Origin: Microbacterium sp. NIBRBAC000506063
GTDB lineage: Bacteria > Actinomycetota > Actinomycetes > Actinomycetales > Microbacteriaceae
Assembly: GCF_017968845.1 (NCBI RefSeq)
Contig: NZ_CP072876.1
Coordinates: 186,001 to 250,000 of the forward strand
Reading direction: 5' to 3'
Length of the DNA: 64,000 nt
In this document: positions 49,699-61,192 of the stretch, in pieces
Layout: every line of letters begins with the position of its first letter
Position numbering within the stretch: position 1 is the first letter of the stretch
Translations under genes and position numbers: made by a program
Notes under the pieces: model-generated
Told to the model about the DNA's origin: nothing
Seen by the model: the letters and a program-made list of their open reading frames with translations, nothing else
Database searches by the model: none

Positions 49699-50981
49699 AT
49701 GGCAGCCTTCGAACCGCCCGCCGGCGACACCCCGCCCGCCGATTCCGTCGCGCCCGGCGAATCGACACCGGATGCGCCGACATCCGTCACCCGCCTGAAT
49801 GCCACGATCAACGGTGCGATCTCGAAGTGGGGCATGGTGTGGGTCGAGGGCGAGGTCGTCGGGTGGAACGTGCGCGGCGGCAACATCTTCGGACGCCTCA
49901 AGGACACGGCATCCGACGCCCACATCTCGATCAACGTGTGGTCGAGCTCGCGCTCGCGCGTGCCCGCCGATATCGCCGTGGGCGACCACGTGATCGCCGG
50001 CGTCAAGGCCGACTACTTCACCAAGGCCGGCAGCTTCAGCTTCGTCGTCTCGGCCATGAAGCACGTCGGGCTCGGCGACCAGCTCGCCCGTCTGGAGAAG
50101 CTGCGCGCCGACCTCCGCGCCGAGGGGCTCTTCGAGCAGGCGCGCAAGAAGCCCCTGCCGTTCCTCCCCACCTGATCGGTCTGATCACGGGCGAGAGATC
50201 GGATGCCGAGAAGGACGTCCATCGCAATGCGGAACTGCGCTGGCCACAGGTGCGGTTCCGGACCGAGAACGTCTCGGTGCAGGGCGAGCGCAGCGTGCCC
50301 GAGATCCTCGCCGCCCTCGCCCGGCTCGACGCCGACCCCGAGGTCGACGTCATCATCATCGCCCGCGGCGGCGGCGACCCTCAGACACTCCTCGGCTTCA
50401 GCGACGAGCGGCTCGTGCGCGCCGTGGCCGCAGCCACCACACCCGTCGTCAGCGCGATCGGCCACGAGAACGACCACCCGATCCTCGACGACGTCGCCGA
50501 CCTTCGCGCCTCGACGCCGACGGATGCGGCCAAACGCGTCGTCCCGGATGTCGGCGAGCAGCGCGCGATCGTCGCCCAGTTGCGCTCGCGCGCGACATCG
50601 ACCGTCACCCGGCGCCTCGCCCACGACATCGCCCAGCTCGAGCAGATGCGCTCGCGCCCGGCGCTGCGCTCCCCCGAGCCGATCATCACCCAGCGGGCGC
50701 AGGAGGTGTGGCTGCTCGTCTCGCGCGGGCGCGACACCGTCGACCGCGCCGTGGAGACGGCCGGACGCCGCACCGCCGAGCTGCGCGCCTCGCTGCGTGC
50801 CCTGTCGCCGGCGTCGACGCTCGCCCGCGGCTACGCGATCGTGCAGACCGGCGACCGGATCCTCCGCGACGCGGCCGACGCCCCTGCCGGGGCGCGCCTG
50901 GCCATCACGGTCGACCGCGGGTCGCTCACGGCGGTCTCCGAGGGCGAGCTCCCGGAAACGACCGAGGGAACGAGCGCCTAG
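49699..50981 (+). CDS. xseA: Exodeoxyribonuclease VII large subunit (one frameshift)
   Basis: About 427 residues. N-terminal OB-fold ([47 protein letters not shown]) and the catalytic domain with [16 protein letters not shown] and [28 protein letters not shown] and [26 protein letters not shown] coiled C-terminus follows. A break near 50170 in CCCC separates the two halves. ATG at 49699. Degrades single-stranded DNA in repair with XseB, whose gene follows after ten bases. Confidence 0.94.
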
Positions 50982-50990
50982 ACTGGAGGG

Positions 50991-51229
50991 GTGACTGTCT
51001 CCGGCGAAGCCCCTGCCCCGTCGAGTCGCTCTCCTTCGAAGCCGCCCGCGACGAGCTCGTCCGCGTCGTCGCCGAGCTCGAGCAGGGCGCACCGACCCTG
51101 GAGGAGTCCCTCGCCCTCTGGGAGCGCGGCGAAGCCCTCGCCGCCCGCTGCGAGGAGTGGCTGCTGGGCGCCAAGCGCCGCCTGGAGGAAGCGCGACCCG
51201 CGGCATCCGACGCCGAGGACGACGCATGA
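50991..51229 (+). CDS. xseB: Exodeoxyribonuclease VII small subunit (one frameshift)
   Basis: About 79 residues. Nine or ten N-terminal residues, a break near 51020 (CCCC), and then [48 protein letters not shown], the complete helical-hairpin XseB core. The GTG at 50991 stands only two bases after GGAGG, so a few more residues could be missing. Stop overlaps the next ATG (ATGA). Confidence 0.92.
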
Positions 51230-51869
51230 ACAAGCACGCCCCCGTCGTCGCCGAACTCGGCCGCCCCGAGACCCCGGAGGAGACCGCCGCCCGCAAGGCC
51301 GCGTCCTCCAAGGCCTACCGCTCCAGCCAGACCTTCCGCAACCTCATCGCCGCTCTCGTCGTCACGATCGGCGCCCTCGCCGTGATCATGTTCGCCGTCC
51401 CGCGCGGGCAGATCACCGAGCCGCCGCCCGTCGACCTCGCCGGCATCGCCGCCGAGGCCTCCACCGCGATGGACCGCCCGGTCCTCGTCCCCGAGGTCAC
51501 CGCGCAGTGGATCGTCAACCGCGCCGAGCTCGAGGGCGGCCCCGTCGCCGTCTGGGACGTCACCCTGGCCCGGCCGCGCAGGAGGATCGCGGATTCCTGC
51601 GCATCGCCCAGGCCTTCGATGCGGATGCCGCCTGGGCCCCGCTGCGCCTGTCCAGCACCGCCTCCACGGGAACCGTCACGATCGACGGACGCGCCTGGGA
51701 CGAGTACGTGCTGCGCAACCCCGAGCAGTCCGCCAACATCTCCTATGCGCTGGGGACCCAGGCGGGCCCCGACTACGTGCTCGTCTACGGCGCCCTCACC
51801 GCCGAGGAGACCGCCGCCTTCGCCGCCACCCTGGAACCCCAGATCGACGCACTCACGGAGACGCCATGA
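51226..51869 (+). CDS. DUF4245 family protein (one frameshift)
   Basis: About 214 residues. Cytoplasmic N-terminus, one membrane helix ([20 protein letters not shown]), and then an external domain with [21 protein letters not shown] and, after a break near 51575, [15 protein letters not shown] and [30 protein letters not shown]. This is DUF4245, an actinobacterial family found beside xseB; function unknown. Overlaps carbonic anhydrase by ATGA. Confidence 0.85.
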
Positions 51870-52536
51870 CCGGCAAGGACCTCACGCCCACCCAGGCCTG
51901 GCAGCTGATGCTCGCGGGCAACGGCCGCTTCGTCGCCGGTGAGCCGCAGCATCCGAACCAGAACGTCGAGACGCGTCACGATCTGGCCGGCTCGCAGCAT
52001 CCGGTCGCCACGCTGTTCGGCTGCTCCGACTCGCGCCTGGCCGCCGAGATCATCTTCGACCTCGGGCTCGGCGACCTCTTCGTCGTGCGCAACGCCGGCC
52101 AGGTGATCGGCGAGTCGATCGTGGGAAGCCTGGAGTACGCGGTCGAGATCCTCCGCGTGCCGCTCATCGTCGTGCTCGCGCACGACTCCTGCGGTGCCGT
52201 GCGCGCGGCGATCGACGGCACCGCGATCGATGCCGCCCCGCTCCCACCGCACATCTGGAAGCTCATCGCCCCCATCATCCCCGCTGCCCGCAAGGTGCTG
52301 GCCGCGAACGGCGGCACCTCGCCCGCCGACATCGACGCCGAGCTCGTCGGCCGCGAGCACCTGCGCAACACGGTCGACAACCTGCTGCAGTCGTCCGAGC
52401 TCATCAGCGCCGCCGTCGCCGAAGGGCGCCTGGGCATCGTGGGCGCCAACTATCGTCTCGCCGAGGGCACGGCCGTGCCCGTCATCACCGTGGGAATCGA
52501 CGATGTTCCCGAAGCCGCATCTCAGGAGGGATCGCA

Positions 52537-52540
<4 letters not shown>
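51866..52540 (+). CDS. Beta-class carbonic anhydrase
   Basis: 224 residues, intact. Zinc ligands are in [19 protein letters not shown] (Cys, Asp) and [15 protein letters not shown] (His, Cys). The rest ([22 protein letters not shown]) is the normal core. Hydrates CO2 for carboxylation and pH balance. Overlaps with the DUF4245 and fumC genes at both ends, so xseA-xseB-DUF4245-can-fumC is one transcription unit. Confidence 0.95.
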
Positions 52541-53957
<1,417 letters not shown>

Positions 53958-53958
53958 C

Positions 53959-53975
53959 CTTTCGACAGGCTCAGG
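53959..53975 (+). repeat. Dispersed repeat, copy 5 (after fumC)
   Basis: CTTTCGACAGGCTCAGG, two bases after the fumC stop. The only copy here outside a coding region. Confidence 0.75.
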
Positions 53976-54005
53976 ATGCCGCGGGGACGGGTTCCTCGCG
54001 GCATC
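53975..54005 (+). terminator. Hairpin after fumC
   Basis: GATGCCGCGGG (53975-53985) and CTCGCGGCATC (53995-54005) pair at ten of eleven positions around nine bases, 18 bases after the stop. No U-tract. Confidence 0.65.
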
Positions 54006-54044
54006 CGTCGTCTCCGGCATCCGGTGTTCGCCCTTTCGCCGGTG

Positions 54045-54098
54045 ACTGTTGCAGATGTCGGACCCATCTGCGGAATCCATCCGACATCTGCAACACTC
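54045..54098. repeat. Left copy of a 50-base inverted-repeat element
   Basis: Perfect 16-base arms TGTTGCAGATGTCGGA (54047-54062) and TCCGACATCTGCAACA (54080-54095). A second copy, with a diverged left arm but the same right arm and ACTC end, lies at 55052-55105, on the other side of the AbiEi/DUF559 gene. Confidence 0.8.
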
Positions 54099-54200
54099 TC
54101 CGACGGATGACGCCACGACTCGTTCTCCACAGTTCCCCCTTTCTCCACAGTCGGATGCAACGACCCCGCCTCACCCTCGGAGTTCCGGCACGCTGAACGC

Positions 54201-55037
54201 ATGCTCGACCCCATACAGACCCTCACCCGTCTCGGCGGCGTCGCCCGCGGATCCCGCCTGCAGAAGCTGGGTTTCACCCGTACCGAGCTTTCCCGCCTGG
54301 TCCGGGCCGGCACGATCCGTCGCATCCGTACCGGGGTCTTCGCGATCCCTGAACTGCCTCCCGCGCTCGAAGAAGCGATCGCGCACGGCGGTGCGATCAC
54401 CTGCGGGTCCGCCCTTCGTGCCCACGGAATCTGGGTTCTGCCCGGTGATGCCGCTCTGCATGTCTGGGTCGGCGCCAAGGGCCGGGTACACGATCATCCC
54501 GGTTGCACCTGCGTCACGCACTTCTTCTCCGGCGTCCCGCCGCTCGGCTCCGCAAGCATCGACACGGCGCTCCTGCACCTTCGACGCTGCGCCGGCGATG
54601 AGGCCTTCTTCGCCGCGTTCGAATCGGCATGGAACCAGCGGTCGCTCTCGCGAGCGGCGCGTGCGCGGATCCGGGCGCGGCTTCCGGCCTCCGCTCGTTG
54701 GCTCGTCGACTTCGCCCGCGGCGATGCCGAGAGCGGTCTGGAATCGCTTCTGCGTCTCAGGCTGCACATTCTGGGCCTCCACCTCGACTGCCAGGTGCGC
54801 CTCCCCGGCGTCGGCCGTGTGGACTTCGTGGTGGCAGGCGCCCTCATCCTCGAAGCCGACGGCAAGGAGAACCACGAGGGCGCGGCGAACCGCCACAAAG
54901 ACCTGAAGCGGGATGCTGCGGCATCCGCCCTCGGATACGAGACGCTCCACTTCGACTATGCACAGATCATCCACGACTGGCCGACCGTGCAGGCCGCCGT
55001 CCTCGCCGCGCTGCATCGCCTCGGCGCCCGCCGGTGA
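54201..55037 (+). CDS. AbiEi-type winged helix protein with DUF559 (Vsr-like nuclease) C-terminus
   Basis: 278 residues, intact. The N-terminal 60 residues (GGVARGSRLQKLGFTRTELSRLVRAGTIRRIRTGVFAI) are the AbiEi antitoxin-like winged helix. The C-terminal part (HLDCQVRLPGVGRVDFVVAGALILEADGKENH) keeps the D...E-x-D-G-K order of the Vsr/DUF559 nuclease fold. These two-domain proteins are common in actinobacteria, often as lone genes in variable loci, and are suspected of defence or DNA repair roles. No AbiEii toxin gene follows. TTCTCCACAG is repeated twice in the 100 bases before the gene. The gene lies inside a pair of 50-base repeats. Confidence 0.83.
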   Translation: MLDPIQTLTRLGGVARGSRLQKLGFTRTELSRLVRAGTIRRIRTGVFAIPELPPALEEAIAHGGAITCGSALRAHGIWVLPGDAALHVWVGAKGRVHDHPGCTCVTHFFSGVPPLGSASIDTALLHLRRCAGDEAFFAAFESAWNQRSLSRAARARIRARLPASARWLVDFARGDAESGLESLLRLRLHILGLHLDCQVRLPGVGRVDFVVAGALILEADGKENHEGAANRHKDLKRDAAASALGYETLHFDYAQIIHDWPTVQAAVLAALHRLGARR

Positions 55038-55051
55038 GCCGGATGCAGGGC

Positions 55052-55105
55052 GTTGTTGCATCCGTCGGACTGTCACCCGGAATTCGTCCGACATCTGCAA
55101 CACTC
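55052..55105. repeat. Right copy of the 50-base inverted-repeat element
   Basis: Aligns over its full length with 54045-54098; the last 19 bases (TCCGACATCTGCAACACTC) are identical. Confidence 0.8.
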
Positions 55106-55124
55106 ACCGTCGCGCGGCGCACGG

Positions 55125-55160
55125 CGAAGGGCGGCCACCCTTTCGGATGGCCGCCCTTCG
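55125..55160. terminator. Strong bidirectional hairpin
   Basis: CGAAGGGCGGCCA (55125-55137) pairs perfectly with TGGCCGCCCTTCG (55148-55160), extendable by CAC/GTG beyond. It stands 21 bases after the stop of the large surface-protein gene and downstream of the AbiEi gene on the other strand. Confidence 0.8.
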
Positions 55161-55181
55161 TGCGGTGTCGTCGCGCTCCCG

Positions 55182-58100
55182 CTAGGCGAGGACGCGGCGG
55201 CGACGGATCAGCAGCGCGCTGCCGGCTGCGAACAGCAGGGCACTCAGCGCGCCGAGCGCGATCAGCGGCGTCGCGTCACCACCCGTCTCGGCGATCTCCT
55301 CCACGTAGGTGCCGCTCAGCACACCGGAGACGGGCGTGCCGTCGAGCAGCCAGCCCTCCCAGTTCACCGGGGTGAGATCACCCAGGAAGCAGCCCGCCGG
55401 GGTGAAGGTCACCACGCCGGTCTCCGGATCGAGGCGCCACGTGCCCTCTCCGTCGACCACGATCTCGGTGACGTGCTCACCGGCCCCGTCGACGAGCGTC
55501 ACGCTGCGCGGGTCGAGTCCGTCGACGTCGGCCGCCAGGTCGAACACCATCGGGGTCGTGCAGACGAGGGTCTGGGCGAGATCCTCGTCGCCCACCGGAC
55601 CGCGGACGAACGGCTGGTACTCCGCCTCGGCGGGAGTTCCGTTGGCGTCGAGCACACGGTACTCCACCGCGGTCGGGATGCCGGTGAACCCACGGTTCGG
55701 CGTGAACACGATCAGCGGTGCATCCGGGTCGCTGCGATCGATCGTGTAGACGCCCTCGGGCACCGTCACGGTCTCGACCTCATTGCCCTCGGCATCGAGC
55801 AGCGTCAGCGACTCCGGCACGAGCGGCACGTCGGGGTGACCCGGCGCGTCGTTCAGCAGCGGGTTCACCGACTGCGGGGTGTTCCACCACCCGTCGAGGT
55901 GTCGTCGTCGGCGACCGGGGTCACCGCGAAGATCGACGGCGTGTACTCGCCGAAGGCCTGCTGACCCCCTCGTCCGAGATCCGGAAGTCGACCGTCGGCG
56001 CCTCGCCGATGAAACCGGGCTCCGGCGTGAAGACGATCTCCTGTCCCACCACCTCGTAGCGGCCCACGCCGTCGACGACGATCTCGTCGGTCGGGTCACC
56101 CGCGGAGTCCAGCAGCGTCAGCGTGCTCCAGTCGACGGGGAAGTCCTCGCCCGGAACAGGCTCGGGAGTCCACGACTGAGGAAGCCCCTGCGGGCCGGTC
56201 GTCGCACCGTCGTTCACCGCGATCGGGTCGGTCACGACGTCGGGCTGGTACTGAGCACCGGTCGGGGTGCCGTTCTCATCCTCGACGGTGTAGTCGACCG
56301 GAGTCGGGGTGCCGAAGTAGTTCTCGTTCGGCGTGAACACGATCCGCGGCGCATCGGGATCCGTGCGATCGATCGTGTAGACGCCCTCCGGAACCGTCAC
56401 CGACTCTGCAGGGTCGCCCGTCTCCGGGTCGACCAGAGCCAGCGACTCCGGCACCAGCGGCACCTCCGGGTGACCCGGCGCGTCGTTCGCGAGCGGATCC
56501 ACCGACTGCGGCTGGTTCGGGCTGCCGACCGAGAAGTCCGGTGCAGCGGCCGGCTCGACCGGGGTCACCGTCGGAGTGTACTCACCGACCGCGTGCTGAC
56601 CGGCCTCATCCGAGATCCGGTACTCGACCGTCGGTGCCTCTCCGGTGAAGGTCGGCTCCGGGTGAAGACGATCTCCTCGCCCACCACCTCGTAGCGACCC
56701 ACGCCGTCGACGACGATCTCGTCGGTCGGGTCACCGGCCGCATCCAGCAGCGTCAGCGTCTCCCCGTCGATCGGGAAGTCGGCGCCGGGTGTCGGCGTCG
56801 GCTGCCACTGCTGCGTCTGGCCCTGCAGACCCGTGGTCTCGCCACTGTTGGTCACCGGCGCCTCTGCGGGCACGTCGGGCTGGTACTGAGCGCCCGAGGG
56901 GTGCCGTTCTCATCCTCGACCGTGTACTCGACCGGAGTCGGGGTGCCGAAGTAGTTCTCGTTCGGCGTGAACACGATCCGCGGCGCATCGGGATCCGTGC
57001 GATCGATCGTGTAGACACCCTCCGGAACCGTCACCGACTCTGCAGGGTCGCCCGTCTCCGGGTCGACCAGAGCCAGCGACTCCGGCACCAGCGGCACCTC
57101 CGGGTGACCCGGCTCGTCGTTCGCGAGCGGATCCACCGACTGCGGCGCGTTCGGGCTGCCCGTCGACGCATCGTCCTCGGCGACCGGCTCGACCGGGGTC
57201 ACCGTCGGCGTGTATTCGCCCGTCGCGTGCTGGCCGGCCTCATCCGAGATCCGGTACTCGACGGTCGGTGCCTCTCCGGTGAAGGTCGGCTCCGGGGTGA
57301 AGACGATCTCCTGTCCCACCACTTCGTAGCGGCCCACGCCGTCGACGACGATCTCGTCGGTCGGGTCACCCGCGGAGTCCAGCAGCGTCAGCGTGTCCCA
57401 GGCGATCGGGAAGTCCTCACCGGCGACCGGCGTCGGCTCCCAGGACTGCGCCACACCCTGCGGACCGGTGCTGGTGCCGTCGTCGGTCGTCGGCGCCTCA
57501 GCGATCACCTCGGGCTGATACTCGGCGCCGGTCGGAGTACCGTTCGCATCCTCGACCGTGTACTCGACCGGGGTCGGCGTGCCGAAGTAGTTCTCGTTCG
57601 GCGTGAACACGATCCGCGGCGCATCGGGATCCGTGCGATCGATCGTGTAGACGCCCTCGGGCACCGTCACGGTCTCGGCCTCGTTGCCCTCGGCATCGAG
57701 CAGCGTCAGCGACTCCGGCACCAGCGGCACCTCCGGGTCCCCGGCTCGTCGTTCGCGAGCGGGTCCACCGACTGCGGCTGGTTCGGGCCGCCCGTCGACG
57801 CGTCGTCCTCGGCGACCGGCTCGACCGCCGTCACCGTCGGCGTGTACTCGCCCGTCGCGTGATGACCGGCCTCGTCCGAGATCCGGTAGCCGACGGTCGG
57901 CGCCTCACCCGTGAAGGTCGGCTCCGGCGTGAAGACGATCTCCTCGCCCACCACCTCGTAGCGGCCCACACCGTCGATGACGATCTCCGAGACGGGCTCG
58001 CCCGCGGCATCCACGAGCGTCAAGGTGTCCCCGTCGATCGGGAAGGTTCCGGGGGTCGACTCCGGCTGCCAGCGCTGCTGCTGACCCTGCAGACCCGTCG

Positions 58101-59412
58101 TCGTTCCGCTGTCGGTCACCGGCAGATCGATGGGGTCGCTGTGATGGTGCACTCGACGTCCGTGCCGCTCGTGACCGTCGGGAAGACGACGTTCCACGCC
58201 GGCGACGTGCCGGTCACCTCGACGGGCGCGCCCGAGACGTCGACGCATTCGATCGAAGTGATGTAGTTCGACAGATCGGTGCTGCCGGCCGGTGACGTCG
58301 AGACTTCGTATGTCCCGCCCGGAGATGCGACCACCGGACCGGCATATTCGTCCTGCACACCCGGTGAGTTCCCGCTCGTCGTGGCTTCGCCGCCGACGAG
58401 ATCGCCCTCACCGACGAGATCGAAGTCGAACTGATCGCCATCGGCGAATCGGCCTTCGGGAAGGTCGATCCTGATCGTCAGCGTGTTCACGAAGTGACGG
58501 CTCGCCAGATCGACGAAGTTGTTGCCATCGGAGCTGATGGTCTGCTGCTGGACGAAGGAGTCGCGCGCCATGTCGTACTCGATGAGATACGTGGTGTTAC
58601 CGCTCGTCGTCGTGCCGTACACGTTGCCGTTGCCGCCGAAGGCGATGCCGTTCGCACCCTGCGCGGACAGATCGGTGAACGCCGTGACGTCGGCGACCAG
58701 CTTCATCGGCCACGCATCAGAGCTCGCGCTGGTCGGCAGAGCCGAGGCCGGCGTCTCGTAGAGGTTCGCTGCGACGAAGGTGTAGAGCGCCCCGTTGCGG
58801 CCGAACGCGAAGTCGCCGTTGGACGTGGCATTGCCCGCCGGAAGACTGCCCGCCGCGAAGATCTCATCGGTGGCCGGGTCGAAGGCGTACACCGCGTTGG
58901 CACCGGAGAAGTAGAAGATCCCCGTCACCGGCGAGACAGCGCCGCGAAGCGCCGTGACGCCGAACCCTGTGGGCACGGTGAAAGTGTTCGTCTCCCCGGT
59001 CTCGGTGTTGTGCTGACGCAGCTGCACGGCGCCTGCGGGCTGCGCAGCCCTGTGAGGCCGTTGTCGACGGTGTACACGTAGACACCGTCGGCCGAGACAC
59101 CGAGCGCGTTCGAGCTGCGGTTCCCGTTTCGCTGATCTGTGACCTCGGCGGGGTGACCACCTGCATGGTGTCGGTGTCGATACGGAACACCCCGCCGTTC
59201 AGGCTCGTGCTCGCCGGTCCCCGAACGCCGTAGATGCTGTTCTCGTTGTCGCTGAGCGGCGCCGCGTGGGCCGCACCCGCTCCGAGACCGCCGACGACGA
59301 GTGCGGTGGCGACGATCGACCCCGAGCCGAGGATGCCGGTGAACTTCCTCAGACTTCGGCGAAGCCCTCCCGGTTCTCGAGATCTTCTTTGTGATACGCG
59401 GTGCTCTGACAT
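55182..59412 (-). CDS. Large cell-wall protein with CshA-type repeats and sortase-like anchor (frameshifted)
   Basis: About 1410 residues after joining at least seven breaks. The signal peptide (FTGILGSGSIVATALVVGGLGAGAAHA) is followed by a propeller-like part near residues 60-300 (GVSADGVYVYTVDN, AVSPVTGIFYFSGANAVYAFD, IAFGGNGNVYGTTTSG). A DUF11-like beta domain with Cys residues follows. Six alternating units of about 100 residues come next. One kind has DEIVVDGVGRYEVVGQEIVF, the other TVTVPEGVYTIDRTDPDAPR and NENYFGTPTPVEYTV; both match CshA fibril repeats. The C-terminus EEIAETGGD, one helix and RRRR resembles a LPxTG-like sorting signal. ATG 59412 follows GGAGGG. No sortase gene is adjacent. 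Probably an adhesin or fibril. Confidence 0.88.
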
Positions 59413-59469
59413 AGTTCCCTCCACTTTTCAGTCGCGTGTTCCGAGGAGGGGCGAGTGCGCGCCGGAGCA

Positions 59470-59517
59470 CCCGGAACCCGGCATGACGGGGAGTCCGATC
59501 AGGCCTCCGGTTCCGGG
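59470..59517 (-). promoter_or_regulatory. Leader hairpin of the surface-protein gene
   Basis: CCCGGAACC (59470-59478) and GGTTCCGGG (59509-59517) pair perfectly around 30 bases, about 60 bases before the start codon. Could be an RNA control element or a stability stem. Nothing else is evident in 59413-59640. Confidence 0.3.
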
Positions 59518-59640
59518 AGAACGACGCTCACGTCGCAGCGCGAGCATCACCTCCCCTAAAGGGAGAGTGCGAGTGGTCTCAGAAGTGACGCGAGAGGAAG
59601 GAAATTGTCATGTGCGGTTTGCTGCGAACCGATCGAGAGG

Positions 59641-59679
59641 ATCGGGTCGGATGCCGCAAGCCCCCGCATCCGACCCGAT
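59641..59679 (-). terminator. Hairpin after the PhoH gene
   Basis: ATCGGGTCGGATGC (59641-59654) and GCATCCGACCCGAT (59666-59679) are perfect 14-base arms around eleven bases, ten bases after the stop on the minus strand. Confidence 0.75.
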
Positions 59680-59689
59680 ACCCCTCAGC

Positions 59690-61035
59690 TCAGCTCAGTT
59701 CGTGCCCCTCCAGGAGCTCGGTCACCAGTGCCGCGATCGCGGAGCGCTCGGAACGGGTGAGGGTGACATGCGCGAACAGGTCGTGGCCCTTGAGCGTCTC
59801 GATGACGGAGGCGATGCCGTCGTGGCGGCCGACGCGGAGGTTGTCGCGCTGGCCGACGTCGTGGGTGAGCACCACCCGGGAGTTCTGGCCCATGCGGCTG
59901 AGCACCGTCAGCAGCACGTTGCGCTCAAGCGACTGGGCCTCGTCGACGATGACGAAGGCGTCGTGCAGCGATCGCCGCGGATGTGGGTCAACGGCAGCAC
60001 CTCCAGGAGGCCGCGCTCGACCACCTCCTCGAGCACATTGCCGGAGACGACCGAGCCGAGCGTGTCGAAGACCGCCTGTCCCCAAGGGTTCATCTTCTCG
60101 CCCTGGTCTCCGGGAGGTAACCGAGTTCCTGCCCGCCGACGGCGAACAGCGGACGGAAGACGATGATCTTCTTCTGCTGCTGGCGCTCCAGCACCGCCTC
60201 GAGCCCGGCGCAGAGCGCGAGCGCCGACTTGCCGGTGCCGGCCCTGCCGCCGAGGGAGACGATGCCGACATCCGGATCCAGGAGCAGATCGATCGCGATC
60301 CGCTGCTCGGCCGAGCGGCCGTGCATGCCGAAGAGCTCACGGTCGCCGCGGACGAGCCGGAACTCACCGTCGCCGGTCGCCCGGCCGAGGGCCGATCCCG
60401 CTCGGACTGGATGATCAGCCCGGTGTTCGCGGGGAGCCCCGTACGTCTTCGCTGATCCCGACCTCGGTCTCGTACAGATCGCTCATCTCGTCGCCCGACA
60501 GCGCGAGGGTCGTGATCCCGGTCCAGCCCGAGTCCACCGCCTGCTCGGCGAGGTACTCCTCGGCGCGAAGGCCGAGGGAGGCCGCCTTGACCCGCATCGG
60601 CAGATCCTTCGAGACGATCGTCACCTCCTGGCCGCCCTCGGCCAGATGCATGGCCACCGAGAGGATCCTGCTGTCGTTGTCGGCGAGTCGGATGCCGGAG
60701 GGGAGAATTCCGGTGTCGGTGTTCGCCAGTTCCACCCGGAGCGTGCCGCCCTGGCCGATCGGCACCGGGAAGTCGAGGCGCCCGTGCTCGATGCGCAGTT
60801 CGTCGAGATGGCGGAGCGCCTGACGGGCGAAGTAGCCGAGCTCAGGATCATGTCGCTTGCCCTCGAGTTCGGAGATCACCACGACCGGCAGCACGATCGA
60901 GTGCTCCGCGAAGCGGAAGAACGCCTGCGGATCCGAGAGGAGGACGGATGTGTCGAGCACGTAGGTGCGAAGGTCCGTCTCCGGCTTCTTCGCGGTGGTG
61001 CGACGGGTGGACTGCTGCGTTGTAGGTGAGGTCAC
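59690..61035 (-). CDS. PhoH family protein with PIN domain (frameshifted)
   Basis: About 450 residues. N-terminal PIN-type nuclease domain ([57 protein letters not shown]) and C-terminal PhoH ATPase (Walker [41 protein letters not shown] as Walker B, and [29 protein letters not shown]). This is the PhoH2 (VapC-PhoH fusion) arrangement, an RNA helicase/RNase. Breaks near 60430, 60110 and 59965 are joined. GTG at 61035. Followed by a hairpin. Confidence 0.92.
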
Positions 61036-61192
61036 GACCCACTCCCGACCCGGGTTGTTCCCGGCTTTACCGCGAGTCGACCAGGGCCACGAGTCGCGAT
61101 CCAGAAGGCCGACTCGACCGGGCACGGTGCCCGATGCCTCGACGGTACGACGCGTGCCCGGCAGAATCGCGACACGACACGCCACGGGTGTG

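Noticed and set aside
54121..54150. TTCTCCACAG pair as DnaA boxes or a replication origin
   Set aside because: Differs from TTATCCACA in a key position, with no dnaA, dnaN or AT-rich region near.
55182..59412. Repeats as a CRISPR array or satellite DNA
   Set aside because: Units are coding, about 300 bases each, and match protein repeats; no short repeat-spacer pattern.
61036..61192. Riboswitch before the PhoH gene (ydaO-like)
   Set aside because: GGTAAAGCCGGGAACAACC resembles only part of such elements; the rest of the conserved core is missing.
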